The translations under genes were made by a program, and so were the position numbers. The notes beneath the pieces are model-generated. The model was not told the origin of the DNA and ran no database searches. It saw nothing but the letters and a program-made list of their open reading frames with translations. A stretch of DNA of 64,000 bases from Scilla litardierei. Its lineage: Eukaryota; Streptophyta; Magnoliopsida; Asparagales; Asparagaceae. Below, in pieces: positions 1-12,268 of this stretch (within the stretch, counting starts at the first letter, position 1; each line of letters starts with the position of its first letter). Location of the stretch: the NCBI GenBank assembly GCA_030789695.1, contig JAULAV010008732.1:1-64000 (forward strand), in the 5' to 3' direction.

Positions 1-3000
1 ACTATTTTCTATATTTGATCAAAGATAAAAATCTCTTTATTAAATAATATGATTTTTATAGCCTACATTTGTCTTCTCTTATTTTTTTCAGTTGAAGATA
101 GCAATCTACCCGTTCTAACAGACATTTTTACGGATTTTTCTTCGCTTGGGAATATTTTTTAACTTTTCTGGAAGATATGGATATTTTAATTAAATGATAA
201 GATTTTTTGGCCCAATTTTGTCTCCTCTTGTTTCATTTGAAGATGACGATCTCCCGGTTCCAATTACATTTGTGCAGATTTTTTGAGCTCCTAGCTATTT
301 TCTACAATATCTAAAAGATATGGTCTTTATACTAAATGATATGATTTTATAGCATAATTTTTTTGTCTTCTCTTATTTTTCAGCTGAAGATTTTTGTGGT
401 TTTTTCTGTTTTAAAGGGACATTTTTGCGGATTACTATGATCTCGGGGCTATTTTCTGAATTTTCTGGAAGATATGGATCTTTTTATTAAATGATCTGAT
501 TTTTTTCCTAATTTTGCCTTCTCTTATTTTTCAGTTGAAGATAGCGATCTCCCGATTTAACTGATAATTTAGCGGATTTTTCTCAGCTCGGTGCTATTTT
601 CTATATTTTGTGGAATATATGTATCTTTTTATTAAATGAGATGATTTTTATAGCCTACATTTTTCTTCTCTTATGTTTTAGGTGAAGATGTCGATCTACC
701 AGTTCCAGCGTACATTTTTGCAGACTTTTATTTGCTTGGGACTATTTTTCTATATTTTCTGAAGATATGGGTCTTTTATTAAATGAAATGATTTTTTGAC
801 CAAATTTTGTATTTTCTTATTTTTCAACTGAAGGTGGTGATCTCCCGGTACCAACGGAAATTTTAATGGATTATTCTGACGTCGGGGCTATTTTCTAAAT
901 TTTCTAGAAGATTTGGATCTATTTATTGATTGATTTGATTTTTGGCCTAATTTTGCCTTCTTTTATTTTTCTAGTTGAAGATGTCGATCTCCAGTTCCAA
1001 TCGATATTTTTGTGGATTTTTCTGAGCTCGGTGCTATTTTCTACATTTTATAAAATATATGTATCTTTTTATCTTTTTATTAAATGAGCTGATTTATATA
1101 GCCTACATTTTTCTTCTCTTATTTTTTCTAGTGAAAATGGCGATCTACCGATTCCAGCGAACATTTTTACGACATTTCTTTGCTTGGGGCTATTTTTCTA
1201 CATTTTTTGTCAGATATGAATTTTTTAAATGCAATGATTTTTTGGCCTAATTTTGGCTTCTCTTTTTAGTTAAAGATGGCGATCTCCGGGTTCCAACGTA
1301 CATTTTTTTGGCTTATTCTGACCTCGAGGCTAATTTGGATTTTTTGTTAAATTACTTGATTTTTGGCCTAATTTAGCCTTCTCTTATTTTTCAATTGAAG
1401 ATGGTGATCTCCCGGTTCCAACTGTTATTTTTGCAGATTTTTCTTAGCTCGGTGTTATTTTCTACATTTTATTGAATATATGCATCTTTTATTAAATGGG
1501 AAGATTTTTATCTACTATATTTTTCTTCTCTTATTTTTTAGGTGAAGACGGCTATCTACTGGTTCTAACGAACATTTTTGCGGACTTTCCTTTGCTTGGG
1601 ACTATTTTTCTACATTTTCTATAAGATATGTATTTTTTATTAAATGAAATGAATTTTGGCCTAATTTTGTATTCTCTTTTTTTAGTTTAAGATGGCGATA
1701 TCGTGGTTCCAATGGACATTTTTACATATTTTTCAGAGCTCCGGTAATTTTCTATATTTTATGAAAGATATGAATCTTTTTATTATGGATGTGATTTTTT
1801 GATTTAATTTTGTCTTCTCTTATTTTTTTCAGTTGAAGATGGTGATCTCCTGGTTTCAACGGACATTTTTATGGATTTTTTCAGAGTTTAAAGCTATTTT
1901 CTACATTTTATGGAACATATGGATCTTTTTATTTAATGATATGATTTTTATAGCATAAGTTTGTTTGTCTTATTTTTCAGTTGAAGATGGCGATCTCCCA
2001 GTTCCAACAGATATTTTTATGGATTTTTCTATGCTCCACGCTATTTTCTAATATATATGGATCATTTTATTAAATGATAAGATTTATTGACCTTATTTTG
2101 TCTTATCTTATTTTTTGTTGAAGATGTCGATCTCCCGGTTCCAACGAACATGTTTGCGGATTTGTCTGAGCTCGGGACTATTTTCTACAGTTTATTGAAG
2201 ATATGTATCTGAAAATGATGTAATTTTTATCGCATAATTTTGTCTTCTCTTATTTTTTAGTTGAAAATGTCGATCTCCTAGTTCCAACAGAATTTTGCAT
2301 ATTTTTCTGATCTCTGGGCTATTTTCTACATTTTCTGTAAGATATGAATCTTTATATTACATGATATGATTTTATGGCCAAATTTTGTCTTCACTTATTT
2401 TTTTCGTTGAATACGGCAAACTCCCATTTCCAACATATATTTTCACAAATTTTTTTGAGTTACGTGTTATTTTCTATATTTTCTGTAAGATATGAACCTT
2501 TGTATCAAATAATATGATTTTTATAGCATGTGTTTACATTCTCTTGTTTTAAGTTGAAGATAGCGATCTCCCGGCTCGGTCGAACATTTTTGCGGATTTT
2601 TCTGACCTCGAGGCTACTTTCTACATTTTCTGGAAGATATGGATCTTTTTATTAAATGATATGATTTTTGGCTTAATTTTGTCTTCTCTTACGTCTGATG
2701 GAGATCTCTCGGTTCCAACGGACATTTTGTGGATTTTTATTAGCTCCGGGGTATTTTCTATATTTTCTAAAAGATATGGATCTTTAGAGTAAATGATATG
2801 ATTTTTATATCCAAATTTCATCCTCTCTTATTTTTTAGTTGAAGATAACGATCTCCCGACGGACATTTTTGCCGATTTTTATGAGCTCTGGGCTAGTTTT
2901 AAAATTTTATTAAAGATATGGATCTTTTTATTAAATGAAATGATTTTTGTAGACTAGTTTTGTCTTCTCTTATTTTTCAGCTGTACATGGCGATCTCTTG

Positions 3001-3829
3001 GTTCCAACGGACAATTTTATGGATTTTCTGAGCTTAGAACAATTTTTCTAACTTTCAGGAAGTTAGGGATATTTTTATTAAATGATATGATTTTTTGGCC
3101 TAATTTTATCTTCTCTTTTTTATTTGAAGATGGCGAACTCTTGGTTCCAACAGACATTTTTGCAAATTTTTTTGAGCTTGGAAATATTTTCTACAGTTTA
3201 TTGAAGATGTGGTTCATTATATAAAATGATATGATTTTTACAGACTAAGTTTGTCTTCTCTTATTTTTTCAGTAGAAGATGGTGATATCCCATTTCCAAC
3301 GGTTTTTTTTGGATTTATCTGATCTCGGGGCTATTTTCTAAATTTTATGGAAGATATGTTTTTATTAATGATAAGATTTTTATAACCTAAGTTTATCTTC
3401 TCTTATTTTTTTAATTGAATATGGTGATCTTCCAGTTCCAACGGACATTTTTCAGATATTTTTGTGGTCGGGGCTATTTTCTACATTTTATTGAAGATGT
3501 AAATCTTTTTATTAAATGATATGATTTTTGAATATGGCGATCTCCTGGTTCTGAGGACATTTCTGCCAATATTTCTGATCTCGGGGCTATTTTTCTACAT
3601 TTTCTCGAAGATAAGTATCTTTTTATTAAATGATATGATTTTTGGACTAATTTTGTCTTCTCTTATTTTTTTCGTTAAAAATGGCAATCTCCCGGTTCTA
3701 ACGGATATCTTTGCGGATTTTTCTGAGCTCCAAGCATTTCTCTATATTTACCGTAAGATATGAATCTTTAATTAAATGATATGAATTTTATAGCTTATTT
3801 TTGCCTTATCTTATTTTTCAGTTGAAGTC

Positions 3830-4480
3830 GACGATCTCCCAATTTCAAAGGAAATTTTTGCGTATTTTTCTGAGCTCGGGGCTATTTTGTATATTTTTTT
3901 GGACGATAAGGATCTTTATATTAATTGATATTGTTTTTATTGCCTAATTTTATCTTCTCTTATTTTCAAGTTGACGATGATGATCTTTTTTAATGATATG
4001 ATTTTTTGGCCTTATTTTGTCATCTCTTATATTTCGGTTGAAGATGGAGTTCTCCCGATTCCAACGGACATTTTGCGTATTTTTTTGAACTCCAGGCTAT
4101 TTTTTACATTTTCTGGAAGATATGGATCGTTTTATTAAATGACATCAGAGATCACAAAATTAGGCCAAAATTGTCCATTGAAACTGAGATATCGCTAATT
4201 TCAACTAAAATATAAGAGGAGACAAAATTCGGAACCGAGAAATCGCCATCTTTACATACAAAAATTTCTGTTGTAACTGGGATTTCGCCATCTTCAACTG
4301 ATATGAATTTTATATATCATTTTCTGAGCTTGGTGCTATTTTTACATTTTATGAATGATATAGATTTATTTATTAATTGATATAAATTTTATAGCATAAG
4401 TTTGTCTTCTCTTATTTTCTAGATGAAGCTGACGATCTGTTTATTAAATGATATGATTTTAAGCCAAATTTTGTCTTCTG
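3830..4480 (+). repeat. Higher-order satellite segment, copy 1
   Basis: This multi-monomer block, including a short truncated monomer near 3975, an inverted block at 4143-4302 and another short monomer near 4430, recurs in the same order at 5180-5826. The offset is about 1345 bp. Shared order of unusual monomers indicates duplication of a composite unit, not independent monomer decay. Confidence 0.75.
4143..4302 (-). repeat. Inverted satellite block 1
   Basis: Here the satellite reads on the opposite strand: ACAAAATTAGGCC and CGCCATCTTCAACTGA are reverse complements of the usual blocks. Roughly 160 bp are inverted inside an otherwise plus-oriented array. Confidence 0.8.
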
Positions 4481-5179
4481 TTATATTCCAGTTGAAGATG
4501 GCGATCTCCCAGTTCCAATGGACATTTTACCGGATTTTTCTGACCTCCGGGCTATTTTCCACATTTTTGGAAGATATTTATCATTTTGTTAAATGATATT
4601 ATATTTTGGCCTAATTTTGTCTTCTCTTATTTTTCAGTTGAAGATGGCGATCTCCTGGTTCCAACAGACATTTTGCGTATTTTTCGGTTAAAGATATGAA
4701 AATTTATATTAAATGATTTGATATTTATTAGTTGAAGATGGCGATCTCTCGGTTACAACAGTCATTTTTGCAGATTTTTCCTTGGCTCGGGGCTATTTTC
4801 TGTAGTTTATTGAAGATATGGATCTTTTAATTAAATAATATGATTTTTTATAGACTAAGTTTTCTTCTCTTATTTTTCAGTTGAACATGGCAATCTCCTA
4901 GTTCGGACGGACATTTTTGTGGATTTTCCTAACATCGACACTATTTTCTACATTTTTGGGAAGATATGAATCTTTTTGTTAAATGATATGATTTTTTGTC
5001 CTATTTTTTTCTTCTCTCACTTTGAAGATGAAGATGGCGATCTCCCGTTTCCAATAGGCAATTTGCGGATTTTTCTTAGCTCTGGGTTATTTTCTACATT
5101 TTACGTAAGATATGGATCTTTATATTACATGGTATGATTTTTATAGCCAAACGTTGTCTTCTTTTGTTTTTAAGTTGAA

Positions 5180-5826
5180 GATGACGATCTCCCGACAGAC
5201 ATTTTACGGATTTTTCTGAGCTCAGGGTTATTTTCTATATTTTTTGGAAGATAAAAATCTTTATATTAATTGATATGATCTTTGTTGCCTAATTTTGTCT
5301 TCTCTTATTTTACTGCTGATGATGGCTATATTTTTATTAAATGATACTTTTTTTCCTTATTTTGTCTTCTCTTATATTTCAGTTGAAGATGTTGATCTCC
5401 AGGTTCCAACGGACATTTTTGCGGATTTTTCTGAAATTTGGACTATTTTTCACATATTCTGGAAGAAATGGATCGTTTTATTAAATGATATCGGAGAAGA
5501 CAAAATTAGCCCAAGAATGTACATTGAAACCAGGAAATCGCCATCTTCAACTGAAACATAACAGAAGACAAAATTCGGAACCAGGAAATCACCATCTTCA
5601 TCTATAAAATGTCTGTTGTAACCGAGATATCACCATCTTCAACTGATAAGATTTATATATCTGATTTTCTAAGCTTGGTGCTATTTTCTACATTTTATTA
5701 AAGATATATATCTTTTTATTAATTGATATATAGCTTAAATTTGTCTTCTCTTATTTTCCAGTTGAATATAGCGATCTTTTTATTAAATGATATGATTTTT
5801 AAGCCGAATTTTGTCTCTCTTATTTA
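5180..5826 (+). repeat. Higher-order satellite segment, copy 2
   Basis: Second copy of the composite block at 3830-4480, with the same truncated monomers and the same inverted block. It ends where element A inserted, so further copies may lie beyond A, outside the window. Confidence 0.72.
5490..5648 (-). repeat. Inverted satellite block 2
   Basis: Reverse-oriented satellite segment equivalent to 4143-4302, again carrying CGCCATCTTCAACTGA. Its flanks match those of the first inverted block, so one inversion was later duplicated. Confidence 0.8.
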
Positions 5827-5892
5827 TGTGACCCAGCCCATTAACTTATAAAATGAAGACCACATTCAAAGTGAAGGCCCAATAACAAGAGG
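5827..5892 (+). repeat. Element A 5' LTR, first 66 bp
   Basis: Starts TGTGACCCAGCCCAT and matches 54030-54095, the start of A's 3' LTR. It ends in AGAGG (5888-5892), the left copy of B's target-site duplication. The LTR resumes at 34992 after B. Before 5827 the sequence is satellite. Confidence 0.88.
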
Positions 5893-6720
5893 TGATGCAA
5901 ATCATAGAACAACTTCAAAGGATCTAGTTCAAGTGCCAATTGGACCAGTTACGCGTTTGCGAGCAAAGAGGTTCAAAGATGTACTCAACGGGCTGATTCA
6001 AGAGATCTGGGCTCGAGCAAATTCATGGAGGGCCATTGAACTTGAGCCATGTGTTCAACAAAGATGGCCCAACATGATTCAAGTTCTAGAAGAATCCAAC
6101 TATGTATAGCTTAAATTCAGCAAGTAAATTGGCATGTGGAGGAGTAATCTTTTTGAAAGGTTTTGAATGCCAAATACTCTATTTGGAAGGCTTGCATGCA
6201 TAGAAATTACTTCCCTTTTATATTTTTGGAAAGCTTGAATGCCTAGAAATTACTTTCTTTTTCTATTTTTGGAAGGCTTGCATGCCGAGATAATTATTTT
6301 CCATTCCTATTTGTTGGCAAGTGATTAGCCACCTTAATGGGCTGATTTGTAGACATAATTTTAGCCTAAATTTTAGGAATTTTCCTTGTAATTAAAAGGC
6401 ATCTAAGCAATGGAAAATGGGATTAATTTTTTGGTAAAATTTCTGAGAGAATTTCTCTTTGGTTCTTTGAAGAACTATTCGAACTTATCAGAGTTTTCCA
6501 TGGCGTTCACCATCGACTTATCAAACGGATTTCCACCACCGTTTCTGGCGTCTTCCTTAAACTGAGGTTCTTATTTGCAATAAGCAATGGATCGAGGTCA
6601 TCCAAGGTTCTTGCTTTTGTCGTGCTACGGGTCGATGTCTTCATCCAAATTCTGATTATAGAACAATCTTGGGTTCCTCTTCGTTGTCGGGTCTCGTCAT
6701 TCCTGGCAGGGTTCACATCA
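5893..6720 (+). repeat. Element B 5' LTR
   Basis: 828 bp, TG to CA. It carries, like the 3' copy, the sequence that in the 3' LTR encodes the last ~70 codons of the polyprotein. It also contains imperfect repeats of GGAAGGCTTGCATGCC near 6200-6290. It is followed two bases later by the primer site. Confidence 0.88.
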
Positions 6721-6722
6721 TT

Positions 6723-6734
6723 TGGTATCAGAGC
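6723..6734 (+). other. Element B primer binding site
   Basis: TGGTATCAGAGC, two bases after the LTR, is the standard plant primer site complementary to the 3' end of initiator tRNA-Met. It fixes the LTR end and the element's plus orientation. Confidence 0.93.
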
Positions 6735-7331
6735 TTTGAGTCTAGATCAGGTTTGCCTATCTTTTAAATTAAAAAACCTTTCTTTTCTTTATTCAGTATT
6801 CTTTTAGTCTCTAAATTCGATTTACATATTTTTGTTTAGTCGAATTTCTTTATCCATTCTTCGTTCGTATTTTCTTTCGAAATATCGTTTCTTTACTATA
6901 AAAAATACAGTTGTTGGTTATACAAAAAAAATGATTCAAAAAAAAGCAAAAGAAGAAGAAGAAGAAAAGCAGAAGAAAAATAAAGAAGAAGAAATGAAAA
7001 ACCAAACAAAAAAGGTTACACCGGATTAACAAATTTTTTTGTGTTATCATTCATTTTGGTTATAATCAGCACAACAAATCACATCACCCTAAAGATCTAT
7101 CTTTTTGTGTGTGTGAAAATTCTCCCTCCAAAGACCAATCTTTTTTTGTGGAAATTTTGATAATTTTAGACTTCTAAAATTTTTGTCATCCGTGTTTCTT
7201 TTAATCTTCCTTTCAGATCTGAAGTTCCTTTATGAGTTTTTGGTGAATTGTTATTGGAAATTCTGTGTATTGTTTGTTTTAGTTCCAAAAGAACTGAAAG
7301 AGAAATTACAGAGTGAGAGAAGTAAGAATGG
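6735..7331 (+). other. Element B untranslated leader
   Basis: No coding frame is convincing. The region is T-rich with a purine tract at about 6925-7010 (repeated AAGAAGAAG). The analogous leader of element A (35983-36645) has a similar A-rich tract. The expected gag N-terminus is absent: sequence passes directly from leader to the gag C-terminus, which implies a deletion near 7330. Confidence 0.65.
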
Positions 7332-7652
7332 GTGGGAAGACATGATAAGGTAGAGATGCAGCATTATGTGGAGTGGGAAGACATGGTGCACTTGGCCATA
7401 AAAGTGGAGAAACAACTCAAGAGGAGGGGTGGATCAAGTACAGCCCATAACTCAAGTCCTACATCTTGGAAACCGAGTTATACAAAGAAGATGGACAAGC
7501 CACAAATGCCCAAACCTGAGCCTAAGTCTAAGAATATCTGTCACATTTCTCAAGGTAAATCAGACCCTTCAACCTCTAGAAATCGTGACATTAAATGTTT
7601 TAAATGCCAAGGCAGTGGATATATGGCAAGTTAATGCCCAAATAAGCAGGTC
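7332..7652 (+). pseudogene. Element B gag, C-terminal fragment with zinc knuckle
   Basis: Encodes QHYVEWEDMVHLAIKVEKQL, typical of the C-terminal part of plant gypsy Gag. A basic, Ser/Pro-rich stretch and a CCHC knuckle remnant (CFKCQGSGYMAS) follow. The frame stops at 7634, inside the knuckle, and the conserved histidine is not in place. The N-terminal capsid region is missing. Confidence 0.8.
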
Positions 7653-8069
7653 ATGGTGTTACAAGACAGTGGTGAAATTGTCACCGAAAATGATGATTCT
7701 GACCATGATAAGATGCCACCATTAGAGGATGATCTCGAGGAGGAATATCTAGTCCCTGATGCTTTGACATTGGTGGCAAGGAGAGCATTGAGCATGCAAG
7801 CAAAAGGAGTTGAAGAAGTGCAACAGGAGAACATCTTTCACACCAGGTGCTACATCAAAGACAAGGTATGTAGCATGATTATTGATGTTGGTAGATGTAC
7901 TAATGTTGCAAGTACAACAATGGTGGATAAATTGGGACTGCCTTCATTAAAGCATCATAGACCATACACGTTGCAATGGTTAAATGATAGTGGTGAAGTA
8001 AGGGTGAACAAGCAGGTGTTAGTTGCATTCCGGATTGGTAAATATGAAGACGATGTAGATGTGATGTAG
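7653..8069 (+). pseudogene. Element B aspartic protease region
   Basis: An acidic linker (NDDSDHDKMPPLEDDLEEEY) is followed by a retropepsin-like domain. The active-site motif reads IIDVGRCTNVAS, where related plant gypsy proteases have an acidic residue followed by a small residue and glycine; the motif is retained in outline but altered. Downstream SLKHHRPYTLQWLNDSGEV is typical of the family. The frame ends at 8069 just before the expected flap and RT linker. Confidence 0.8.
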
Positions 8070-8507
8070 TACCAATGCAAGCGGGACACTTGTTACTAGG
8101 GCATCCATTGCAGTTTGATAGGCGTGTGAAGCATGATGGCTTTACGAACAAATACTCCTTTGTACTTAATCAATGACCAATCACTCTTGTACCATAGACA
8201 CCACGTCAAGTTTATAAGGATCAAGTGAGATTGCAAAAAGAGAGTGATCAAAAGAAAGAGAGTGAACATGAGAAAAAGAGTGAAAATCAGAGAGAGGCCG
8301 GAAAAATAAGAGAGAAAAAGAAAATCAAAATTCGGCCATTGAGAGAAAATCAAAGAGAAAACAAAAGAATTTCTATGCAAAATTGAGTGAAGTTAAGAGT
8401 GCAATGTTTTCAAATCAGCCGATGATTGTACGTTTGTACAAAGAGGCATTTTAAATACTAACCAACTTCATCTGCTTTGCCTAGTTTTATTGTTTCTCTT
8501 TTGCAGG
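8070..8507 (+). other. Element B purine-rich protease-RT linker
   Basis: No intact frame. About 8220-8370 is dominated by AGAGAG/AAAGAG and would encode a Lys/Glu-rich stretch. A very similar tract occupies the same place in element A (52690-52870), so it is a family feature, not simple decay. Confidence 0.6.
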
Positions 8508-9890
8508 AATATGAGAATGTTTTTCCTGAAGATATACCACATGGATTACCTCCAATCCGAGGGATTGAACATCAGATTGATTTTTTTCTAAGTGCGGCGA
8601 TTCCAAACCGACCAGCCTATAGGAGCAATCCCGAGGAGACAAAGGAACTTCAATAGCAGGTAAGGAGTTGTTGGAGAACAGCAGGTAAGGAGTTGTTGGA
8701 GAAAGGGCACGTGATGAAAAGCATGAGCCCATGCGCTGTTCCAGTTTTACTTGTGCCTAAGAAGGATGGGATGTGGAGAATGTGCGTTGATTGCCAAGCC
8801 ATCAACAACATAACGATAAACTATCGTCATCCTATTCCTCACCTAGATGATATGTTAGATGGGCTGCATGGTTCTTGTGTGTTTTTTAAAATTGATTTAA
8901 AAAGTGGTTATCATCAGATTAGAATGAAAGAACGAGATGAATGGAAAACTGCTTTTAAAACAAAATATGGTTTATATGAATGGTTAGTTATGCCTTTTGG
9001 TTTAACTAATGCTCCGAGCACTTTTATGAGACTTATGAATCATGTTTTGCGTGAATTTATAGGCAGATTTATTGTTATTTACTTTGATGAGATCCTAATT
9101 TATAGTAAGAACTTGGATGAACATGCAGTACATTTGAAATCTGTTGTAAATGTTCTTAGAAAAGAAAAGTTATTTGCCAACATGAAGAAGTGTACTTTTT
9201 GCACAAATAAGCTTGTATTTCTTGGATTTGTTGTTAGTGCACAAGGTATACATGTTGATGAAGATAAGATACGTGCAATATAAGAGTGGACAAGTCCCAC
9301 ACGTGTAGGTAATGTTCGTAGTTTTCATGGACTTGCTAGTTTTTACCGGCGGTTTGTGAAGGACTTTAGTAGAATAGTTGCACCACTTACTGAACTGATC
9401 AAGAAGAACGTTGGATTTAGATGGGGACAAGAATAAGAAGAGGCATTTCAGCTAATCAAAGAGAAGTTGACCAACACTCTTTTATTTTCTTTACCTAACT
9501 TTTCAAAAATGTTTGAGATTGCATATGATGCTTCAGGAATTGGCATAGGCGTAGTTCTTATGCAAGAAGGATGATCAATTGTTTACTTCAGCAAAAAACT
9601 AAGCAAGGCAGCTTAAAACTACCCAACGTATGATAAGGAGCTGTATGCATTGGTTCGAGCTTTAGAGACATGGCAGCACTACCTATGGTTAAAGGAGTTC
9701 ATGATTCACACAGATCATGAGTCCTTGAAACACTTAAAGGGACAACACAAGCTAAACAAAAGGCACGCTCGTTGGGTGGGGTTCATCGAAACGTTTCCAT
9801 ACGTCATCCGATATAAGAAAGGTAAGGAGAATGTGGTCGCTGATGCACTTTCTCACAGGTATGCATTACTTTCTACACTTGACGCAAAAT
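8508..9890 (+). pseudogene. Element B reverse transcriptase and RNase H
   Basis: RT begins at EYENVFPEDIPHGLPPIRG. It contains [54 protein letters not shown] and the catalytic motif written YFDEIL instead of the usual YFDD, so one catalytic aspartate is replaced by glutamate. RNase H follows ([49 protein letters not shown]). Stops occur near 8655, 9281 and 9434. A 25-bp tandem duplication at about 8656-8705 breaks the early RT. Confidence 0.9.
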
Positions 9891-10984
9891 TGCTTGGGTT
9901 TGAGTGCATTAAAAATTTATATGCTGATGACCATGAATTTTATGAGGAATATCGTGCTTGTGAGAAAACCCCTAATGGTAAGTTCTTTAGATATGATGGG
10001 TTCCTGTTTCAAGAAAATAAGCTATGTGTGCCTAATTGTTCATTAAGAGAGTTGTTAGTGCAGGAATCTCATGGTGGGAGATTAATGTGACATTTTGGAG
10101 TTGGAAAGACTTTAGCTATTTTGCAAGAACACTTCTATTGGTCACACATGAAAAGATATGTTGAGAGAATTTGTGGGAGATGCGTTACATGTAGGCAAGC
10201 TAAATCTAGAATTCAGCCCAACGGTTTATATACCCCTTTACCAATTCCTAGTGAGCCTTGGATTGATATTTCAATGGATTTTGTGTTAGGATTGCCTAGG
10301 ATGAAACGAGGAAGAGACTCAATTTTTGTGATTGTGGATAGATTTTCTAAGATGGCACACTTTATTCCATGTCATAAAACGGATGATGCCTCACATATTG
10401 CTAATTTGTTCTTTAGGGAGATTGCGTGATTACATGGCATGCCAAGAACAATTATTTCAGATCGAGATGCTAAGTTCCTGAGCTATTTTTGGAAGACGTT
10501 GTAGTGTAAGTTAAGTATTAAGCCGTTGTTTTCTACTACTTGTCACCCATAAACTGATGGTCAAACCAAAGTAGTGAATATGACTTTGTCTACCTTGTTA
10601 AGGGTAATCATTAAAAAGAACATCAAAACATGGAAAGACTGTTTACCACATGTTGAATTTGCTTACAATAAACTGTTCATTCTGCTACTAAATTTTCACC
10701 ATTTGAAATTGTATATGGATTTAATCCTTTAACTCCATTGGATTTATCTCCTTTACCTTTGACTGAGCGTGTTAATTTAGATGGCAAAAAGAAGGCTGAC
10801 TTTGTCAAACAGATTCATGAGAAAGCAAGACTTACCATTGAACGAATAATAGAGCAATACACAAAACAAGCCAACAAGGGGTGTCATAAGCTGATCTTGG
10901 AACTGGGAGACTAGGTATGGTTACATATGAGAAAGGAGAGATTTTCAGAACAAAGACGCTCAAAATTGCTTCCAACGGGAGGAG
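9891..10984 (+). pseudogene. Element B integrase
   Basis: An HHCC zinc-binding region (HFGVGKTL, then CGRCVTC) precedes the catalytic core: first aspartate in [11 protein letters not shown], second in IISDRDAKF. The third catalytic position is changed: the usual glutamate in the GQTEVVN-type motif is lysine here (GQTKVVNM). A stop falls just before it, near 10550, and others near 10089, 10428 and 10503. It runs to the insertion of E at 10990; the C-terminal end resumes at 33999. Confidence 0.88.
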
Positions 10985-11932
10985 ATGGTTGACGTCCCCT
11001 AGATTTTGCAATGTGTAGTCGGAACGGGGATACCAGATTTAAATATTTATAACCGCAAGCGCACGGTATTGTAGTGTGGCTTGGGGGTCGAACACGGGGA
11101 GGCGTGTGGTGTACTTGTTATCAGACAGGATCCAGATCACCCGGTGGGCGAGCTAGCCCTATCGCTCGGTGGATTGTCACGAAATGAAACTACTAAAGTT
11201 GTAAGATATAAGAAGGAACCCAGGACTTTGGTTTCCACCCTATTGTGTGCTCTCTCTGTTACGACCGACGGATAGGGATACGATTGGATTCTAGGGTTTA
11301 GGGGTGAGACGTTGCCTCTAAAAGTGATACCTAGCGTCCCATAGGCCCGATATTCCGGTCGATGCCTAGGATGATACGCCAGGTCTACACGGCTTCGGAC
11401 GGTGGGCATTCCCATGACCATTAACAACGACCAACTCCAGGAGCACTAAGCTCGCAACGATTGCTCTCGACATTTCATCATGCCATTCTCACGTGCTAGA
11501 ATTCAATGTCTACGCTAGAGGTGTGAGCTGTGGCTAGGGGATCAAACTCCTGTTTTATTTCCCCTTGACCCGACGGTCAGAGGCGGTCTTTCTCCCGCCA
11601 ATGACAATGAAATGCCCTGCGTAACCATCTAAATTCCTATATCCTATCGAATCCCTAATCCTGTGGTCGTTCTAGGGAGAACCCAAGAAGGGGTTTCCAC
11701 TAATGTCCCAGATTAGGTAACTACTCACAATTCATTGCAAAAAGAGCAACACAACAAATTATGGCCATTAAAATCAAGATCAAGCAATAGAAATACGGAG
11801 CAAATAGTAGAACACAATATCCAAGTATCAAGACAATCAGAGAACTTACAAAACAGAATAAATTCGCAGCTGCCAAAAATCCCTAAAAGACAGTTTTAGA
11901 AAAGGGGATCTCGTTCTGGGAAAAAACCTAGG

Positions 11933-11943
11933 TCTATATATAG
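11933..11943 (-). promoter_or_regulatory. TATA box of element E 3' LTR
   Basis: CTATATATAG-type sequence on the minus strand, directly downstream in element sense of the CCGATCGG motif cluster. The other LTR has CTATATAG at 33403-33410 in the same position. Confidence 0.65.
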
Positions 11944-11949
11944 AATACA

Positions 11950-12268
11950 AGACCACCTGATCGGTTGAAGCATCAACGATCGGGTGAGTCGATGGTTGAC
12001 TTGGCCTACGGTTCTTCAGATGCTTTACTCGATTGCTAAACCGATCGAGTGAGTCATCGGGTTGTGAGTTGGGGAACTTTGGCTACAGATGAACCGATCG
12101 GGTGAGTTTTCACCCGATCGGTTGGAATTCAGCTCCAAAAGACATTGAGCACTGTCGCAACCACTCGATCGCTGAACCGATTGGGTGGGCTCTTCTCCAC
12201 TGCTGCTTCTGTCTGGGTCGTATACTCATGCATGAACCGATCGGGTGGGTCTGTCCACCCGATCGGTT
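11950..12268. repeat. CCGATCGG palindromic motif cluster in E 3' LTR
   Basis: About ten exact or near copies of AACCGATCGGGTG and its reverse complement CACCCGATCGGTT. Several form inverted pairs: 12092-12123 (14-bp arms, 4-base loop) and 12235-12268 (14-bp arms, 6-base loop). The same motif recurs in the other LTR and in the pol-env spacer at 15806-16152, but not in elements A, B, C, D or F. Confidence 0.85.

Larger units (their letters stand above)
1..5826. repeat. AT-rich tandem satellite, ~147-bp monomer
   Basis: Head-to-tail diverged monomers recur across the whole interval. Each contains a GAAGATGGCGATCTCCCGG-like block, a TTTCTGAGCTCGGGGC-like block, TTTATTAAATGATATGATTT and TTTTGTCTTCTCTTATTTTTCAG. 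Successive GAAGAT blocks near 90, 237, 384, 534, 682, 829 and 973 are spaced 144-150 bp, giving about 39 monomers, some truncated. Copies differ from each other considerably, so the array looks old or peripheral. The short ORFs in it are chance readings of the repeat. It is cut on the right by element A at 5827. The left end lies outside the window. Confidence 0.93.

Noticed and set aside
1059..5561. Small ORFs in the first 5.8 kb
   Set aside because: They are readings of satellite monomers in arbitrary frames and are not conserved between monomers.
6723..6734. tRNA-Met gene fragment
   Set aside because: Only 12 bases matching the tRNA 3' end, directly after an LTR; it is a primer binding site.
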